Shown here piece after piece: positions 9,810 to 19,692 of a stretch of 64,000 nt of DNA. Under the pieces are notes generated by a model that ran no database searches, was not told the origin of the DNA, and worked only from the letters and a program-made list of their open reading frames with translations. Both the position numbers and the translations under genes were made by a program. This stretch comes from an uncultured Alphaproteobacteria bacterium (GTDB lineage Bacteria > Pseudomonadota > Alphaproteobacteria > Caulobacterales > Caulobacteraceae). The stretch covers positions 1 through 64,000 of the forward strand of contig CAIJOB010000009.1 in the NCBI GenBank assembly GCA_903822175.1, written 5' to 3'. Position 1 is the first letter of the stretch. Each line of letters opens with the position of its first letter.

Positions 9810-11044
9810 CGGTCGATCTCCCCGAACACGATATCCAGCGACCCCAGGATGGCGGAAACGTCGGCCAGCATGTGGCCGCGGCTCATCCAGTCCATCGCCT
9901 GCAGGAAGGGATAGCTCGGCGCGCGGATTTTGCAGCGGTACGGGCGGTTGGTGCCGTCCGAAACGAGATAGACGCCGAACTCGCCCTTGGGCGCCTCGAC
10001 AGCGGCGTAGACCTCGCCGGGCGGGGTCCGATAGCCCTCGGTGAACAGCTTGAAGTGATGGATCAGCGATTCCATCGAACGCTTCATCTCGCCCCGCTTG
10101 GGCGCGGCGATCTTGTTGTCGAGGGTCAGGGCCGGGCCCGGCGTCTTCATCAGCCGCTCGCAGCACTGGGCCATGATCTTCACCGACTGGCGCATCTCTT
10201 CCATCCGGCAGAGGTAGCGGTCGTAGCAGTCGCCGTGCACGCCCAGCGGCACGTCGAACTCCATCTCGTTGTAGCAGTCGTACGGCTGGCTGCGGCGCAG
10301 GTCCCAGGCGATGCCGGAGCCACGCACCATGACGCCGGAGAAGCCCCAGGCCTGGGCCTCTTCCTTGTTCACCTTGCCGATGTCGACGTTGCGCTGCTTG
10401 AAGATGCGGTTGCCGGTCAGCAGCTTCTCGATGTCGTCGAACACCCGCGGCGCGCGCTTGCACCAGTCGGCGAGGTCTTCAACCAACTCGGGCGGCAGAT
10501 CCTGGCGGACGCCGCCGACGCGGAAGTAATTGGCGTGCATCCGGGCCCCGGACGCGCGCTCATAGAACACCATCAGCGCCTCGCGCATCTCGAAGCCCCA
10601 GAGCGGCGGCGTGAGCGCGCCGACGTCCATGGCCTGAGTGGTGATGTTCAGGAGATGGTTCAGGATGCGGCCGATCTCGCAATAGAGAACGCGGATCAAC
10701 TGACCGCGGATCGGCACCTCGACGCCCATCAGCCGCTCAAGAGCGATGACGTAGGCGTGCTCCTGGTTCATCGGCGCCACGTAGTCGAGGCGGTCGAAAT
10801 ACGGGATCGTCTGCTGATAGGGCCGGGCCTCCATCAGCTTCTCGGTGCCGCGGTGCAGGAGGCCGATATGCGGGTCGACGCGTTCGACCACCTCGCCGTC
10901 CAGCTCCAGCACCATGCGCAGCACGCCGTGCGCGGCCGGATGCTGCGGGCCGAAGTTGATGTTGAACTTGCGGACCTTGGTCTCGCCGATCACCTCAGGC
11001 GCGAAGAAGTCGGAGTCCTTGGCGGGGGCATTGGCGCCGGTCAT
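9806..11044 (-). CDS. nuoD: NADH-quinone oxidoreductase subunit D (49-kDa type)
   Basis: Peripheral-arm subunit that lines the quinone site, 412 residues, related to [NiFe]-hydrogenase large subunits. Conserved pieces are [20 protein letters not shown] near residue 31, [18 protein letters not shown] and the C-terminal DIVFGEIDR. It is a separate gene rather than a nuoCD fusion, as is usual in alphaproteobacteria. Its start overlaps the nuoC stop by four bases. Confidence 0.98.
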   Translation of the reverse strand: MTGANAPAKDSDFFAPEVIGETKVRKFNINFGPQHPAAHGVLRMVLELDGEVVERVDPHIGLLHRGTEKLMEARPYQQTIPYFDRLDYVAPMNQEHAYVIALERLMGVEVPIRGQLIRVLYCEIGRILNHLLNITTQAMDVGALTPPLWGFEMREALMVFYERASGARMHANYFRVGGVRQDLPPELVEDLADWCKRAPRVFDDIEKLLTGNRIFKQRNVDIGKVNKEEAQAWGFSGVMVRGSGIAWDLRRSQPYDCYNEMEFDVPLGVHGDCYDRYLCRMEEMRQSVKIMAQCCERLMKTPGPALTLDNKIAAPKRGEMKRSMESLIHHFKLFTEGYRTPPGEVYAAVEAPKGEFGVYLVSDGTNRPYRCKIRAPSYPFLQAMDWMSRGHMLADVSAILGSLDIVFGEIDR

Positions 11045-11706
11045 GACTTGCTCCCCGTGATCGCCGAGGGGCCCTTGGCGGCGGGGATCGATTTCTCATC
11101 ACCCGGGATCAGGGGCGCATAGCCGGGCTCGGCGCCTTCCCAGGGGCTGAGGAAGTCCCAGTTGCGCCATTCGACCGATTTCACCGGCTCGTAGACCACC
11201 CGCTTCAGCTCGTCGTCGTAGCGGACCTCGACGTAGCCGGTCATCGGGAAGTCTTTGCGCAGCGGATGGCCGTGGAAGCCGTAGTCGGTGAGGATGCGGC
11301 GCAGGTCCGGGTGGCCGTCGAAGAACACCCCGTACATGTCGAAGGCCTCGCGCTCGTACCAGTCGGCGGCGGGATAGACACTGGTCACCGACGGCACGGC
11401 GGTGTCCTCGTCGGTCTGCAGCTTCACCCGGCAGCGCAGGTTCTTGGTCATCGAGAGCAGGTGGTAGACCACGTCAAAACGGTTCTCGCGCTCGGGATAG
11501 TCGGCGCCGCAAAGATCGATGAGGATCGAAAAACCGAACTCCGGCGTGTCGCGAAGCACGGTGAGCGCATCGATGATCCGGCCGGCCGAGGTGGTGAGAT
11601 TCACCTCGCCGTACATCACCTCATAGCCCGAGAAGGCGCCCTTGGACTTCTTGACGATCTGCTGGCCGAGCTTTTCCAGGATCGGAAGGGGCTGGGGCCA
11701 GCTCAT
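11041..11706 (-). CDS. nuoC: NADH-quinone oxidoreductase subunit C (30-kDa type)
   Basis: Peripheral connecting subunit of complex I, 221 residues. The family signature is [20 protein letters not shown] followed by [21 protein letters not shown] start at [15 protein letters not shown] because this ATG overlaps the nuoB stop (ATGA); a longer in-frame reading would lie within nuoB and is not supported. The C-terminus has a low-complexity tail ending SAITGSKS. Confidence 0.96.
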   Translation of the reverse strand: MSWPQPLPILEKLGQQIVKKSKGAFSGYEVMYGEVNLTTSAGRIIDALTVLRDTPEFGFSILIDLCGADYPERENRFDVVYHLLSMTKNLRCRVKLQTDEDTAVPSVTSVYPAADWYEREAFDMYGVFFDGHPDLRRILTDYGFHGHPLRKDFPMTGYVEVRYDDELKRVVYEPVKSVEWRNWDFLSPWEGAEPGYAPLIPGDEKSIPAAKGPSAITGSKS

Positions 11707-12323
11707 CGCATGATGGTCCCGGTGCGGCGGATCTTCTTCTGCAGCTGCAGCACGCCGTAGACCAACGCTTCTGCCGTCGGCGGACATCCAGGAACGTACA
11801 CGTCCACCGGCACGATCCGGTCGCAGCCACGCACGGTGGAATAGCTGAAATAGTAGTAGCCGCCGCCGTTGGCGCAGGAGCCCATGGAGATCACGTAGCG
11901 GGGCTCAGGCATCTGGTCGTAGACCTTGCGCAGAGCGGGAGCCATCTTGTTCACCAGCGTGCCGGCGACGATCATCACGTCGCTCTGGCGCGGCGATCCT
12001 CGCGGCGCGAATCCGTACCGCTCCAGGTCGTAGCGCGGCATGTAGGCCTGGATCATCTCCACCGCGCAGCACGCCAAGCCAAAGGTCATCGGCATCAGCG
12101 AGCCGGTGCGGGCCCAGGTGATCAGGTCGTCGACCGCCGCGGTGACAAAGCCCTTGTCAGCGAGCTGCTGCGACACGCCGTCGAAGAACGGGTCGTGCGC
12201 GTCGGGGTTGAAGCCCTCGACCGCCGTGCGCCCGCCCTCATTTGCTGAAGGAAGCGGGGCTTTGCTCCGCGGGTCGGCCGGAACCACGGACGACGCGCTC
12301 CCGGTGGGAACGATCACTCCCAT
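11703..12323 (-). CDS. nuoB: NADH-quinone oxidoreductase subunit B, cluster N2 protein
   Basis: Subunit that binds the terminal [4Fe-4S] cluster N2, 206 residues. Ligands are visible in [19 protein letters not shown] and [11 protein letters not shown]. The first 50 residues are variable and rich in Ser, Pro and Gly. I take ATG at 12323 (MGVIVPTG): it overlaps the last codons of nuoA by ten bases and has AAGGGAG seven bases upstream. A longer reading would extend through nuoA. Confidence 0.95.
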   Translation of the reverse strand: MGVIVPTGSASSVVPADPRSKAPLPSANEGGRTAVEGFNPDAHDPFFDGVSQQLADKGFVTAAVDDLITWARTGSLMPMTFGLACCAVEMIQAYMPRYDLERYGFAPRGSPRQSDVMIVAGTLVNKMAPALRKVYDQMPEPRYVISMGSCANGGGYYYFSYSTVRGCDRIVPVDVYVPGCPPTAEALVYGVLQLQKKIRRTGTIMR

Positions 12324-12691
12324 TCCAGGGCTCCCTTCTTCCACTCGTAGATGAAGCCCACGGTGAGCACGCCCAGGAAGCTCATCATCGACCAGAAGGC
12401 GAACTGACCGACTTCCGGTGGCAATTTCATCAGCGCCACCGCCCACGGGAACAGGAAGGCCACTTCCAGGTCGAAAATGATGAACAGGATGGAGACCAGG
12501 TAGAACCGGACGTCGAACTTCATCCGCGCGTCGTCAAAGGCGTTGAACCCGCACTCGTAGCTGGAGAGCTTTTCCGGGTCGGGCGCCTTGGGGGCCAGCG
12601 TGCTGGCGAACAGGATAAAGATGATGCCCAGCGCCGCCGCGATCCCCAGGAAGATCACGATGGGCAGGTACTGGAGCAGGAACGCGTTCAT
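12314..12691 (-). CDS. nuoA: NADH-quinone oxidoreductase subunit A
   Basis: Small membrane subunit of complex I and first gene of the operon, 125 residues with three helices. Conserved stretches are [20 protein letters not shown], carrying the loop cysteine of the quinone region, and [24 protein letters not shown] sequence. Only tRNA-Asp lies upstream, on the opposite strand, so the operon promoter should be in 12692-12800. Confidence 0.97.
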   Translation of the reverse strand: MNAFLLQYLPIVIFLGIAAALGIIFILFASTLAPKAPDPEKLSSYECGFNAFDDARMKFDVRFYLVSILFIIFDLEVAFLFPWAVALMKLPPEVGQFAFWSMMSFLGVLTVGFIYEWKKGALEWE

Positions 12692-12727
12692 GGGAGTCTG
12701 GAGAGTCTCGCGGGGGAGTCGCGGGCC

Positions 12728-12756
12728 GTTCTAGACCACACGTCCGGCGGTTTCAA
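12728..12756 (-). promoter_or_regulatory. Candidate sigma70-type promoter of the nuo operon
   Basis: Read on the minus strand, TTGAAA (12756-12751), a 17-base spacer and TAGAAC (12733-12728) lie about 37 bases upstream of the nuoA start. Spacing is ideal and each hexamer fits the consensus moderately. No transcription data, so this is a sequence-only call. Confidence 0.4.
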
Positions 12757-12849
12757 ACAGGGCCTTGTTGCAACGCGGAAAGCTCACGAAACGCGGGCCG
12801 AAAGCTCACAGGAAAAGCACCGCTGTGAAGCCTGCGACCGCATCTTCCG

Positions 12850-12878
12850 TTGACACGATTCCACCTCGGACCTATCAG
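12850..12878 (+). promoter_or_regulatory. Candidate promoter of tRNA-Asp
   Basis: A perfect -35 TTGACA (12850-12855), a 17-base spacer and TATCAG (12873-12878) end 32 bases before the tRNA. Spacing and hexamers fit a housekeeping sigma factor. The region between the nuoA start and this site (12692-12849) shows no coding sequence. Confidence 0.55.
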
Positions 12879-12910
12879 ACGCGCCTCGCGTTTCGGCGCG
12901 AGCCAAGTAT

Positions 12911-12975
<65 letters not shown>

Positions 12976-12987
<12 letters not shown>

Positions 12988-14490
12988 CTTCCCTGAAATC
13001 CCAAGCCTTTCGAGTTCCGCGGTCAGCGGGCGAAGCTCTGTGGCGTAGCGGCGCCAGCGGGCGACGGAGCTGGCGTAGATCGGGCGGCGGACCTGGCTGG
13101 CGCTGGCGGTGGTGACCGCGCCGGCCCGTTCGTGGAATTGCAGGACGGCGGGGTCCCAGGCGAGGCCGACGGTCTCGATGAGGCTGCGGACCTGCGATTG
13201 CGGGTCACCGACCAGGGTTTCGTAGCCGACCTCCACGACGCCGCCCGGCAACACGGCGCGCCAGTGGTCCATCAACCCGCGGTAGCGGCTGTACTCGGCG
13301 GCGATGTCGGCCAGGTCGTAGAGGGTCTCGTTGCCGCCGGCGAAGAGCTGGCGGTAGCCGGCGAAGGCGGTGTCGATCGGGTCGCGGACGGCGTGGAGGA
13401 TCGTGGCGCGCGGGAACATCAGGCGGATCAGGCCGCCATGGAGATAGTTCTCCAGGGTCTTGTCGACGAAGCGCGAGGCGCCGTCCCAGCCTCGTTCGCG
13501 CATAGCGGCGAGGTAGCGGGCGGCCAGGTCCTTGAGGCCGGCGGGCGTGTCCGGATAGCCGTGGGTGACGAGTTCGGGCAGGACGCCGGTCTCGCCAAGG
13601 CCCTGGACCTGCGGATGGCTCGCCAGGATCTGCTCGATCAGGGTCGAGCCTGAGCGCGGGAAGCCGACGATGAAGATCGGCGCGGCGGAGCGGCTCCCCT
13701 GCCCGGCCTGGGTAGCGATCCGTGCGGGGGTGATCTGGTCCCGGACATAGAGGGCGGCGGCGGCGTTGGCGCGCGCGGCGGCGTCGGCCGGCAAGGTCGC
13801 ACGCCTGGCCCGGTTGCCGGCGGCATAGGCGGCGAAGGCCTCGGCGGACATGCCTCGCCGGTCGAGCACGTCGCCGAGCGCGAACCACAGGCCGATCCGG
13901 GTCTCGCCATCGAGGTTGGCCTCGTTGGACGCGGCTCGCATCGCGGCCAAGTCTTCATCGCCGATCGCGGCCGGGTCGATCAGGGTTATCCGGGTCAGCG
14001 CCGCCCAACGGTGGGCGGGATCGCGGGCCAGTTCGCGATGCTGAGCGATGGCGTCGTCGGCGCGGCCAAGCGCGGCCAGGGCCGCGGCGAGCCCTGCCCG
14101 GCTCTCGGCTGCCGCTGGCTGCAGGTCCACGGCCCGGCCATAGGCGCCCGCGGCCTGCGGCCAGGCGCCCAGGCGCTGGCAGACCGCGCCCAGATTGTGC
14201 TGGGCGGCCGCCAAGCCAGGCTCCAGCACAACCACGCCCTCCAGCCGCTTGCGCGCCCGTTCCAGGCGGCCTTGCCGGATGTCGATCGTGGCCAGCGAAT
14301 AGGCCGCGCGCACATCGCCCGGCGCCTCCCGCTCAAGGCGGCGATAGACCTGGGCGGCGGCGTCGAGCCGATCGGCGCGGACGTGGGCCGCGGCCTCATC
14401 CAGCGCGCGCGAAAAAGCGGCCGGATCCGCGAGGCCCGGCGACGCCGCACGCCGCCCGCGCCGCAAACCCGGCCGTGGGGAAGTCGTCAT
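12976..14490 (-). CDS. TPR-repeat sulfotransferase family protein
   Basis: A 504-residue protein. TPR-like helical repeats fill about residues 25-160 and are followed by a sulfotransferase domain from about residue 270. The PAPS-binding loop is IFIVGFPRSGSTLIEQILAS (residues 272-291), and a 3'-phosphate-site-like motif, HAVRDPIDTAFAGYRQ, comes later. TPR-sulfotransferases of this layout are common in alphaproteobacteria; the acceptor substrate is unknown. The stop codon lies inside the tRNA-Asp gene on the other strand. It stands alone as a monocistronic unit. It could be cytoplasmic, as no signal peptide is visible. Confidence 0.88.
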
Positions 14491-14550
14491 CGAACGGGCT
14501 CGCGGCTCATGCGGCCATGCTAGTCACCGCGCCATGAGCCCGCCAGTGCG

Positions 14551-14583
14551 GGCGGCGTGCGTCCGGGAAGGACACACGCCGCC
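14551..14583 (-). terminator. Strong hairpin after the TonB receptor gene
   Basis: Arms 14551-14564 and 14570-14583 pair over 14 bp around a 5-base loop. On the minus-strand RNA every pair forms, one of them G-U. It begins six bases after the receptor stop. No clear U-run follows, so it may be a terminator or a 3'-end stabilising hairpin. Confidence 0.55.
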
Positions 14584-14589
14584 TACGCC

Positions 14590-17355
14590 TTACTGGAAGC
14601 GGTACCTGACTTCGACGCCGTAGGTCCGCGGCGCGATCAGGCCGAGGTTTTCGACGATCGCTTCCGGCGTGCCGGCGGTCGGCAGCCCGGCGGCGCGAAG
14701 CAGCGAGCCCGTCTGGCGGTCGTAACCCTGCCGATCGAAGGCGTTGTTCACGTAGCCGATCAGGTCATAGCGGCCCTTGGCGTCCTTGAACGTCGCCCGG
14801 AAGTTGGCGATGTCGTAGGACGGCGCCTTCGCGTACGGCCGGTTGAACAGCGACCCGTAGGTCTCGTCCTTCCAGATGTAGCTTCCCGAGAGGATCAGCT
14901 TCCCGGGCTCGAAGGTCCAGGTGTAGAGCGCGTTCAGCGACACCTTATTCGGCGGCGACTCCGGCAGTTTCTGACCCTTCAGGTTCTGGGTCGCCGGCGT
15001 GGTGATCGTTCCCGCGGCGCCGAAGACCGCGGCCTGACAGCCCGTCGTGTTGGCGCCCGGCTGCGAGGCCGCGGGGTCAACCGTGTCCTCGATACAGCCG
15101 CCCGGGTTGTCGATTTCCGCATTGAGGTGGGAGTACTGCGCACTCAGGACGAAATCGTCCGTCGGATGCCAGGTCCCTTCCAGCTCAATCCCCGAGATGT
15201 GCACGGTGGGAAGGTTGAAGAGCGCGGCCGAGATCAAGCCCTGGGCGTTCTGCACGCTCACCGGAATCTGGTCGTTCTTGTAGTCATAGTAGAACGCCGC
15301 CCCGTTCACCGTCAGCTGGTGATTGATGGTCTTCTTGAACCCGAGTTCAAAGGCGTCGACCGTTTCCTTGTTGGTCTCGGGGTTCGCGCCGATGGTGAAG
15401 GTGGTGAAGCCGCCCGCCTTATAGCCGCGGTCGTACTTGCCGTAGACCAGGGTGTCGTGGTCGGGGGTCCAGTCGACATTCACGCCGCCGGTGACAGCGC
15501 TCCAGGTCGCGTCGAGACTACGTTGGGCATAGCCGGTCGCCGCGTTGATGGTGGTGGGCCCGGCGCCCGGGAAGGACGTGTTCAGCGAGGCCGCCGTGGC
15601 GATCGAGGTCACGTCGATCGCCTGGGTGTTCGCGCCGAACGCCGGCGAGTTCAGCCCGCCGATGGCGTCGAATTCCTCGAAGCGCCACTGTTGCGACCCG
15701 CGCTTGTGGTCCTGGCTGTAGCGCAGGCCACCCGTCGCCTTCCATTCCTCATTGAACTTGTAAGTCACCTGACCGAAGGCGGCGTAGGAATCGTAGGTCA
15801 GGTTGGTCCGCGAGTTCGAGATCGCCGGGATGTTGTTGGCCGGCGTGGGCGCGAGACCCACCGTGACCGGGTGCAACAGCTGCAGTTGGTTAGGCTCAAC
15901 CCCGGCCGACACGGGCTGGAAGTACTTCTCGTGGTACCAGTAGGCGCCGCCGACATATTGGAACGGCCCGGTCCCAGTCGACACCACGTCGAACTCGTTC
16001 GAGTAGAATTCGTCGTGTTCTTCGAAATTCGTCAGCGTCGGGCCCGGGTTGATCACCAGCGGCGCGGTGCAGCCCGAGGTCGGCAGGCCCAGCCCCGGAG
16101 ATACCGCGAGGCAGGCCGCGCCGGCCGTCGCCGGACCGGCGAGCGAGAAGCTCGAAAGGCCCGCGTCGGCGCCGCTGACGAAGTTCAGCACATAGCCGAA
16201 CTTCTGGTAGCCGCCGAGGTAGGTCAGGTCGACGCTCGGAAGGTGATAGGTAAAGTTCGTCGCCAGCGCGAGGTCAGCCTTCTCCTTGTTGGTGGAGTCG
16301 CCCGACTGGATGAAGTTGCGCGGATCCGCCGTCGAGGGATTGTTGCCGGCGAAGTTCGAGGCGAGCACGCCGGCGCCCCGCGGCGTCACGCTCACGACCG
16401 CCGGCACGCCGGGCGCCGTGCACCCTGGGTTCGCGGCCGCCACGCCCGCCACGCCGCAAAGGCCGAAGAAGCTCGACGGCGAGAAGCCGCCGTTGGCGAT
16501 CAGGCTGATCGGGATGTTCCCGCTCACCGCGGTGTCGTGGTAGTTGGTGAAGTAGAGACCGCTGGAGGCCATGCCCCAGACATCCAGGTGATCGCCGATG
16601 TTGGCGTCGATCTGGGCCTCGACATATTGGCTCTTGCCGCTGTTGCCCTGGGCGATATCGCCGCCGACCTTCGAGCCATTGGACAGGTTGGTGAAGTAGC
16701 CGCCGTCCTGGTCGGTGTAGTTGCCGCCCAGGCTGAAGCGCACCCTGTCGTTGATCGGGCCTGAGACCCGGGCCTCGGCGAACCATCGGTCGAAGTTGGC
16801 GTAGCCGGCGCGGGCCTCGGCGGTGAACTCCTTGTTCGGCTTCTTGGACACGTAGTTGATCGTGCCGCCGTCCGAGTTGGCGCCGTGCAGGGTGTTCTGC
16901 GGGCCGCGGTCCACTTCGATCGTGTCAATGAACAGATCGGAGTGCTGCAGGATCGTGTTGGCGTTCGCCCCGTCGTAGATGCCGTTGTAGTAGATCGCCA
17001 CGGCCGACGCGACGGCGAGGTTGTCGGTGTTACGGCCCACGCCGCGCAGATAGGGCCGGTTGTCGATCGAGCTGTAGGTCAGGCCCGGCGTGTAGTCGGT
17101 CAGGTCCTGGATGCTGTTGATGCCCACCAGCGACCGCTGCTCGGCGCTGAAGGCGCTGATGGCGACCGGCACGTCCTGCAGGCGCTCGGAGCGCTTTTCA
17201 GCGGTGACGATCAGTTCTGAGATCGTGCTCGCGGCGTCGGCGTTCGCGGCGCCGCCGGCGGGCGCGGCCGCTCCGGCGGCCTGAGCCTGGACGGCTGACA
17301 GACTCAGGGCCACAGCCATGGCCGTGCAGCCGTAGAGATAGCTACGCTTAGTCAT
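14590..17355 (-). CDS. TonB-dependent receptor
   Basis: Outer-membrane beta-barrel transporter, 921 residues. A Sec signal ends near AVQAQA. A TonB-box-like ELIVTAEKR follows at about residue 48, then a plug domain (DVPVAISAFSAEQR, YLRGVGRN, IEVDRGPQNTLHGAN, GGTINYVSKKP) and a large barrel ending in VEVRYRFQ with a terminal aromatic, as outer-membrane proteins require. It belongs to the large Caulobacter/sphingomonad-type receptor group, whose ligands are often plant or aromatic compounds rather than siderophores. The adjacent oxidative enzymes suggest an organic substrate, by inference. SD GGGAGGAT lies upstream of the ATG. Confidence 0.94.
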   Translation of the reverse strand: MTKRSYLYGCTAMAVALSLSAVQAQAAGAAAPAGGAANADAASTISELIVTAEKRSERLQDVPVAISAFSAEQRSLVGINSIQDLTDYTPGLTYSSIDNRPYLRGVGRNTDNLAVASAVAIYYNGIYDGANANTILQHSDLFIDTIEVDRGPQNTLHGANSDGGTINYVSKKPNKEFTAEARAGYANFDRWFAEARVSGPINDRVRFSLGGNYTDQDGGYFTNLSNGSKVGGDIAQGNSGKSQYVEAQIDANIGDHLDVWGMASSGLYFTNYHDTAVSGNIPISLIANGGFSPSSFFGLCGVAGVAAANPGCTAPGVPAVVSVTPRGAGVLASNFAGNNPSTADPRNFIQSGDSTNKEKADLALATNFTYHLPSVDLTYLGGYQKFGYVLNFVSGADAGLSSFSLAGPATAGAACLAVSPGLGLPTSGCTAPLVINPGPTLTNFEEHDEFYSNEFDVVSTGTGPFQYVGGAYWYHEKYFQPVSAGVEPNQLQLLHPVTVGLAPTPANNIPAISNSRTNLTYDSYAAFGQVTYKFNEEWKATGGLRYSQDHKRGSQQWRFEEFDAIGGLNSPAFGANTQAIDVTSIATAASLNTSFPGAGPTTINAATGYAQRSLDATWSAVTGGVNVDWTPDHDTLVYGKYDRGYKAGGFTTFTIGANPETNKETVDAFELGFKKTINHQLTVNGAAFYYDYKNDQIPVSVQNAQGLISAALFNLPTVHISGIELEGTWHPTDDFVLSAQYSHLNAEIDNPGGCIEDTVDPAASQPGANTTGCQAAVFGAAGTITTPATQNLKGQKLPESPPNKVSLNALYTWTFEPGKLILSGSYIWKDETYGSLFNRPYAKAPSYDIANFRATFKDAKGRYDLIGYVNNAFDRQGYDRQTGSLLRAAGLPTAGTPEAIVENLGLIAPRTYGVEVRYRFQ

Positions 17356-17716
17356 TCCCCTATCCTCCCTTTGCGTTCCGGCTCAGCTCTGAGGCCAAGT
17401 CCTTGTGGAACAGTAGGCAATGGCGCCTAAAGGAAGGGCACAACGATGATGGCGCTTGGCAAGGCGTGTGTGTCCCGTTGGAAACCTTTCTTGCGTGAGG
17501 CGTATCTCAGAGGAAACACCCGAGGGGGACGTGGCGCCTGACGGGTTGCAAATCGGTCACAGTGGAACGCCGGTCTTTCAAAACTGACCGCTGATCACTT
17601 GGCCCGCGCGGCTCCCGTAGGGGTCATGGAATCGCCCGCGCCTTGCTCCAGCCAGTCCACGCAGGCCACCATGGTGGAAACCCAAACGAGAGGCGCCCAC
17701 GGCGCAGGACCCCAGC
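17356..17716. other. 361-bp divergent intergenic region
   Basis: Lies between the receptor (minus) and the PhyH-type dioxygenase (plus), and should hold the promoters of both. The only firm element is the receptor's Shine-Dalgarno complement at 17363-17370. I see no RNA gene and no convincing promoter pair. GGCGCCT occurs twice, about 100 bases apart. It is otherwise without visible features. Confidence 0.6.
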
Positions 17717-18517
17717 ATGGATGACGCCAGCCGCGCCCGACACGTCGAAGCCATCGGCCGTGATGGCTACACCATCGTCGAGAACGCCATCGCGCCGGAG
17801 CTGGTGGACAGGCTGAACGCGGCGCTGGATCGGCTGGAGCGTGACCTCGGCGCCAAACCGGCCGGCAACGGCTTCGAAGGCCACCGCACGGTGCGAATCT
17901 ACAATCTTCTGGCCCACGGCGCGCCGTTCGCGCAGGTGCCGGTGCACGCCAACGTGCTGCCGATCGTCGAAGGCGTGCTCGATCCGCAGTGCCTGATCTC
18001 CTCGCTCTCCTCCATCGCCATCGATCCGGGCGAGACGGCGCAGCCGATCCACGCCGACGACCAGGTGATCCCGCTGGAGAAGCCGCATGCGCCGATCGTC
18101 TGCAATTCCATGTGGGCGCTCACCGATTTCACCGAGGCCAATGGCGCGACGCGGCTGGTCCCGGGCAGTCACCTGAAGCCCAATCCGGAGTACGGCGGCG
18201 CCTATCAAACCATCGCAGCCGAGATGACCAAGGGCAGCGTGCTCCTGTGGGATGGCGCGCTCTGGCACGGCGGCGGGGCGAACCGCACGGAGACGCGGCG
18301 AACCGGCATCGCCATGAACTATTGCGCCGGCTTCATCCGCCAGCAGGAGAACCAGCAGCTCGGCCTCGATCCGCAGACGGTGAAGGCCTTCCCGCCCCGG
18401 CTGCAGGAGTTGGTCGGCTACGGTGTCTACCGCGGCCTGATCGGCCACATCGACAAGACCAGCCCGGCGCAACGGCTGAACGGCGGCGGCGCGTTCCGTT
18501 CGATCTGGGACGGCTAG
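17717..18517 (+). CDS. Phytanoyl-CoA dioxygenase (PhyH) family protein
   Basis: Non-heme Fe(II)/2-oxoglutarate oxygenase, 266 residues. The iron triad is visible as His112-x-Asp114 in QPIHADDQ and His184 in ALWHGGGANRT. An Arg a few residues later (194/195, TETRRTG) fits the 2-oxoglutarate carboxylate site. Bacterial members hydroxylate varied small molecules, so the name does not imply phytanoyl-CoA. It is divergent from the TonB receptor and ends with a four-base convergent overlap with the dienelactone hydrolase gene. Substrate unknown. Confidence 0.87.
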   Translation: MDDASRARHVEAIGRDGYTIVENAIAPELVDRLNAALDRLERDLGAKPAGNGFEGHRTVRIYNLLAHGAPFAQVPVHANVLPIVEGVLDPQCLISSLSSIAIDPGETAQPIHADDQVIPLEKPHAPIVCNSMWALTDFTEANGATRLVPGSHLKPNPEYGGAYQTIAAEMTKGSVLLWDGALWHGGGANRTETRRTGIAMNYCAGFIRQQENQQLGLDPQTVKAFPPRLQELVGYGVYRGLIGHIDKTSPAQRLNGGGAFRSIWDG

Positions 18518-19242
18518 GAGGCCGGCGGACCCAGCGCCTCGTCGAACAGGTCGATCATCGCGGCCCACGAGCGGCGGTCGGTCTCGGCGTGATACTCAAA
18601 GCCTGGCCGACCCAGGGCGCCGACGCCCGGGTTGGTGAAACTGTGGCCCGCGCCGCCATAGACGTTCATCCGCCAATCGACGCCGCCCTGCGCCATCTCC
18701 TTTTCGAAGGCCAGCCGCTGGTCGGCCGGGATGATCGGGTCCTGATAGCCGATGCAGGTCAGCACCTTGGCCTTGATGTCCTTGGCGTCCTGCGGCCGGG
18801 TCGTGCCAAGGCCGGAGTGGAAGCCCACGACCGCTTTCAGGTCCGCGCCGCTGCGGGCCAGTTCCAGCACGGTCGTGCCGCCGAAGCAGTAGCCGATGGC
18901 GGCAAGCTTGCCGGCGTCGCATTCCGGCTGACGGGCCAGGACCGCCAGCGCCTCGGCCGCCCGGGCGCGGATGGTGCTCGGCTGGGCCATGAAGGCGCCG
19001 ATCCTGGGCATGACCTCGTTCATGTCGGTGAGCGGCTTGCCGTCGCCGTAGTAGTCCATAGCAAAGGCCGCATAGCCGGCCTCGGCCAGACGCCGCGCGA
19101 TAGACTTGGTCAGATCGACCAGCCCGCCGCCCTCCGGCGCGATCAGCACGCCGGGGCGTTTGCCGGGCTTGCTGTCATCCACGGCCAGATAGCCGACCAG
19201 GCGCGCGCCATCGGCGTGGTATTCGATGTCTTCGGTTCGCAT
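18514..19242 (-). CDS. Dienelactone hydrolase family protein
   Basis: Alpha/beta hydrolase of 242 residues with the Cys-Asp-His triad of the DLH family: Cys119 in GYCFGG, Asp168 in GYQDPI and His200 in GAGHSF. I start at MRTEDIEYHADGARL. A 23-codon Arg-rich extension upstream reads through the space before the GFA gene and has no family support. DLH enzymes open lactones from aromatic or ketone catabolism. Here it follows the GFA and Baeyer-Villiger genes on the same strand, so it may hydrolyse an ester or lactone made by that oxygenase (inference). Confidence 0.9.
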   Translation of the reverse strand: MRTEDIEYHADGARLVGYLAVDDSKPGKRPGVLIAPEGGGLVDLTKSIARRLAEAGYAAFAMDYYGDGKPLTDMNEVMPRIGAFMAQPSTIRARAAEALAVLARQPECDAGKLAAIGYCFGGTTVLELARSGADLKAVVGFHSGLGTTRPQDAKDIKAKVLTCIGYQDPIIPADQRLAFEKEMAQGGVDWRMNVYGGAGHSFTNPGVGALGRPGFEYHAETDRRSWAAMIDLFDEALGPPAS

Positions 19243-19255
19243 GACGAGACTCCGG

Positions 19256-19681
19256 TCAGGGGCGCGGGCCGCCGGGCGGCGGCATCTTCGGGACCCGCGG
19301 CACGCCCTCATGCATCAGGTGCCAGGCCGGCGCGGAGTCGGTGTAGAGGTGAAGCGTGGGCTGCTCGATCGTGAAATCGTCCAGAGTGCCCACCTTGACG
19401 GGATAAAACGGAACGCCGGGCGGCTCGGACCACAGCGGCGTCCCACACTCTGCGCAAAAGGTCCGACCGATCTCAGTCCCGCTATCGGTGAGGCTGACGT
19501 AGGTCTTGCCCTCGCCCTTCGTCACCTCGAAGCCGCTCTTGAGCGCCAGCGCCATGTAGCCGGGGCCACCGCCCGACGCCTTCTGGCAGTCCCGGCAATG
19601 GCAGACGGCGACACCCAGGAACGGCTGGGTGATCTTGAACCTCACCTGGCCGCAGGCGCAGCCCCCTTCGATGTCGCTCAT
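19256..19681 (-). CDS. GFA (glutathione-dependent formaldehyde-activating) family protein
   Basis: A 141-residue zinc-binding Mss4-like protein. Cysteines follow the GFA pattern: Cys8-x-Cys10 (GGCACGQ), Cys27-x-Cys29 with Cys32 (VCHCRDCQKASG), and Cys76-xx-Cys79 (FCAECGTPLW). Only a few family members have been shown to bind glutathione adducts; most have unknown roles. AGAGGGA lies upstream of the ATG. It sits between the Baeyer-Villiger and dienelactone hydrolase genes and is probably co-transcribed with them. Confidence 0.9.
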   Translation of the reverse strand: MSDIEGGCACGQVRFKITQPFLGVAVCHCRDCQKASGGGPGYMALALKSGFEVTKGEGKTYVSLTDSGTEIGRTFCAECGTPLWSEPPGVPFYPVKVGTLDDFTIEQPTLHLYTDSAPAWHLMHEGVPRVPKMPPPGGPRP

Positions 19682-19692
19682 GGTGGTTCCCT

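Noticed and set aside
10311..10529. Several short open frames inside nuoD and other nuo genes
   Set aside because: Shadows without start context or known family.
14557..16764. A 735-codon open frame on the plus strand
   Set aside because: Antisense to the TonB-dependent receptor, whose plug and barrel motifs are clear on the minus strand.
17989..19374. A 461-codon plus-strand frame
   Set aside because: It is a frame shadow spanning PhyH (out of frame) and the antisense of the hydrolase; Arg/Pro-rich composition with no family.
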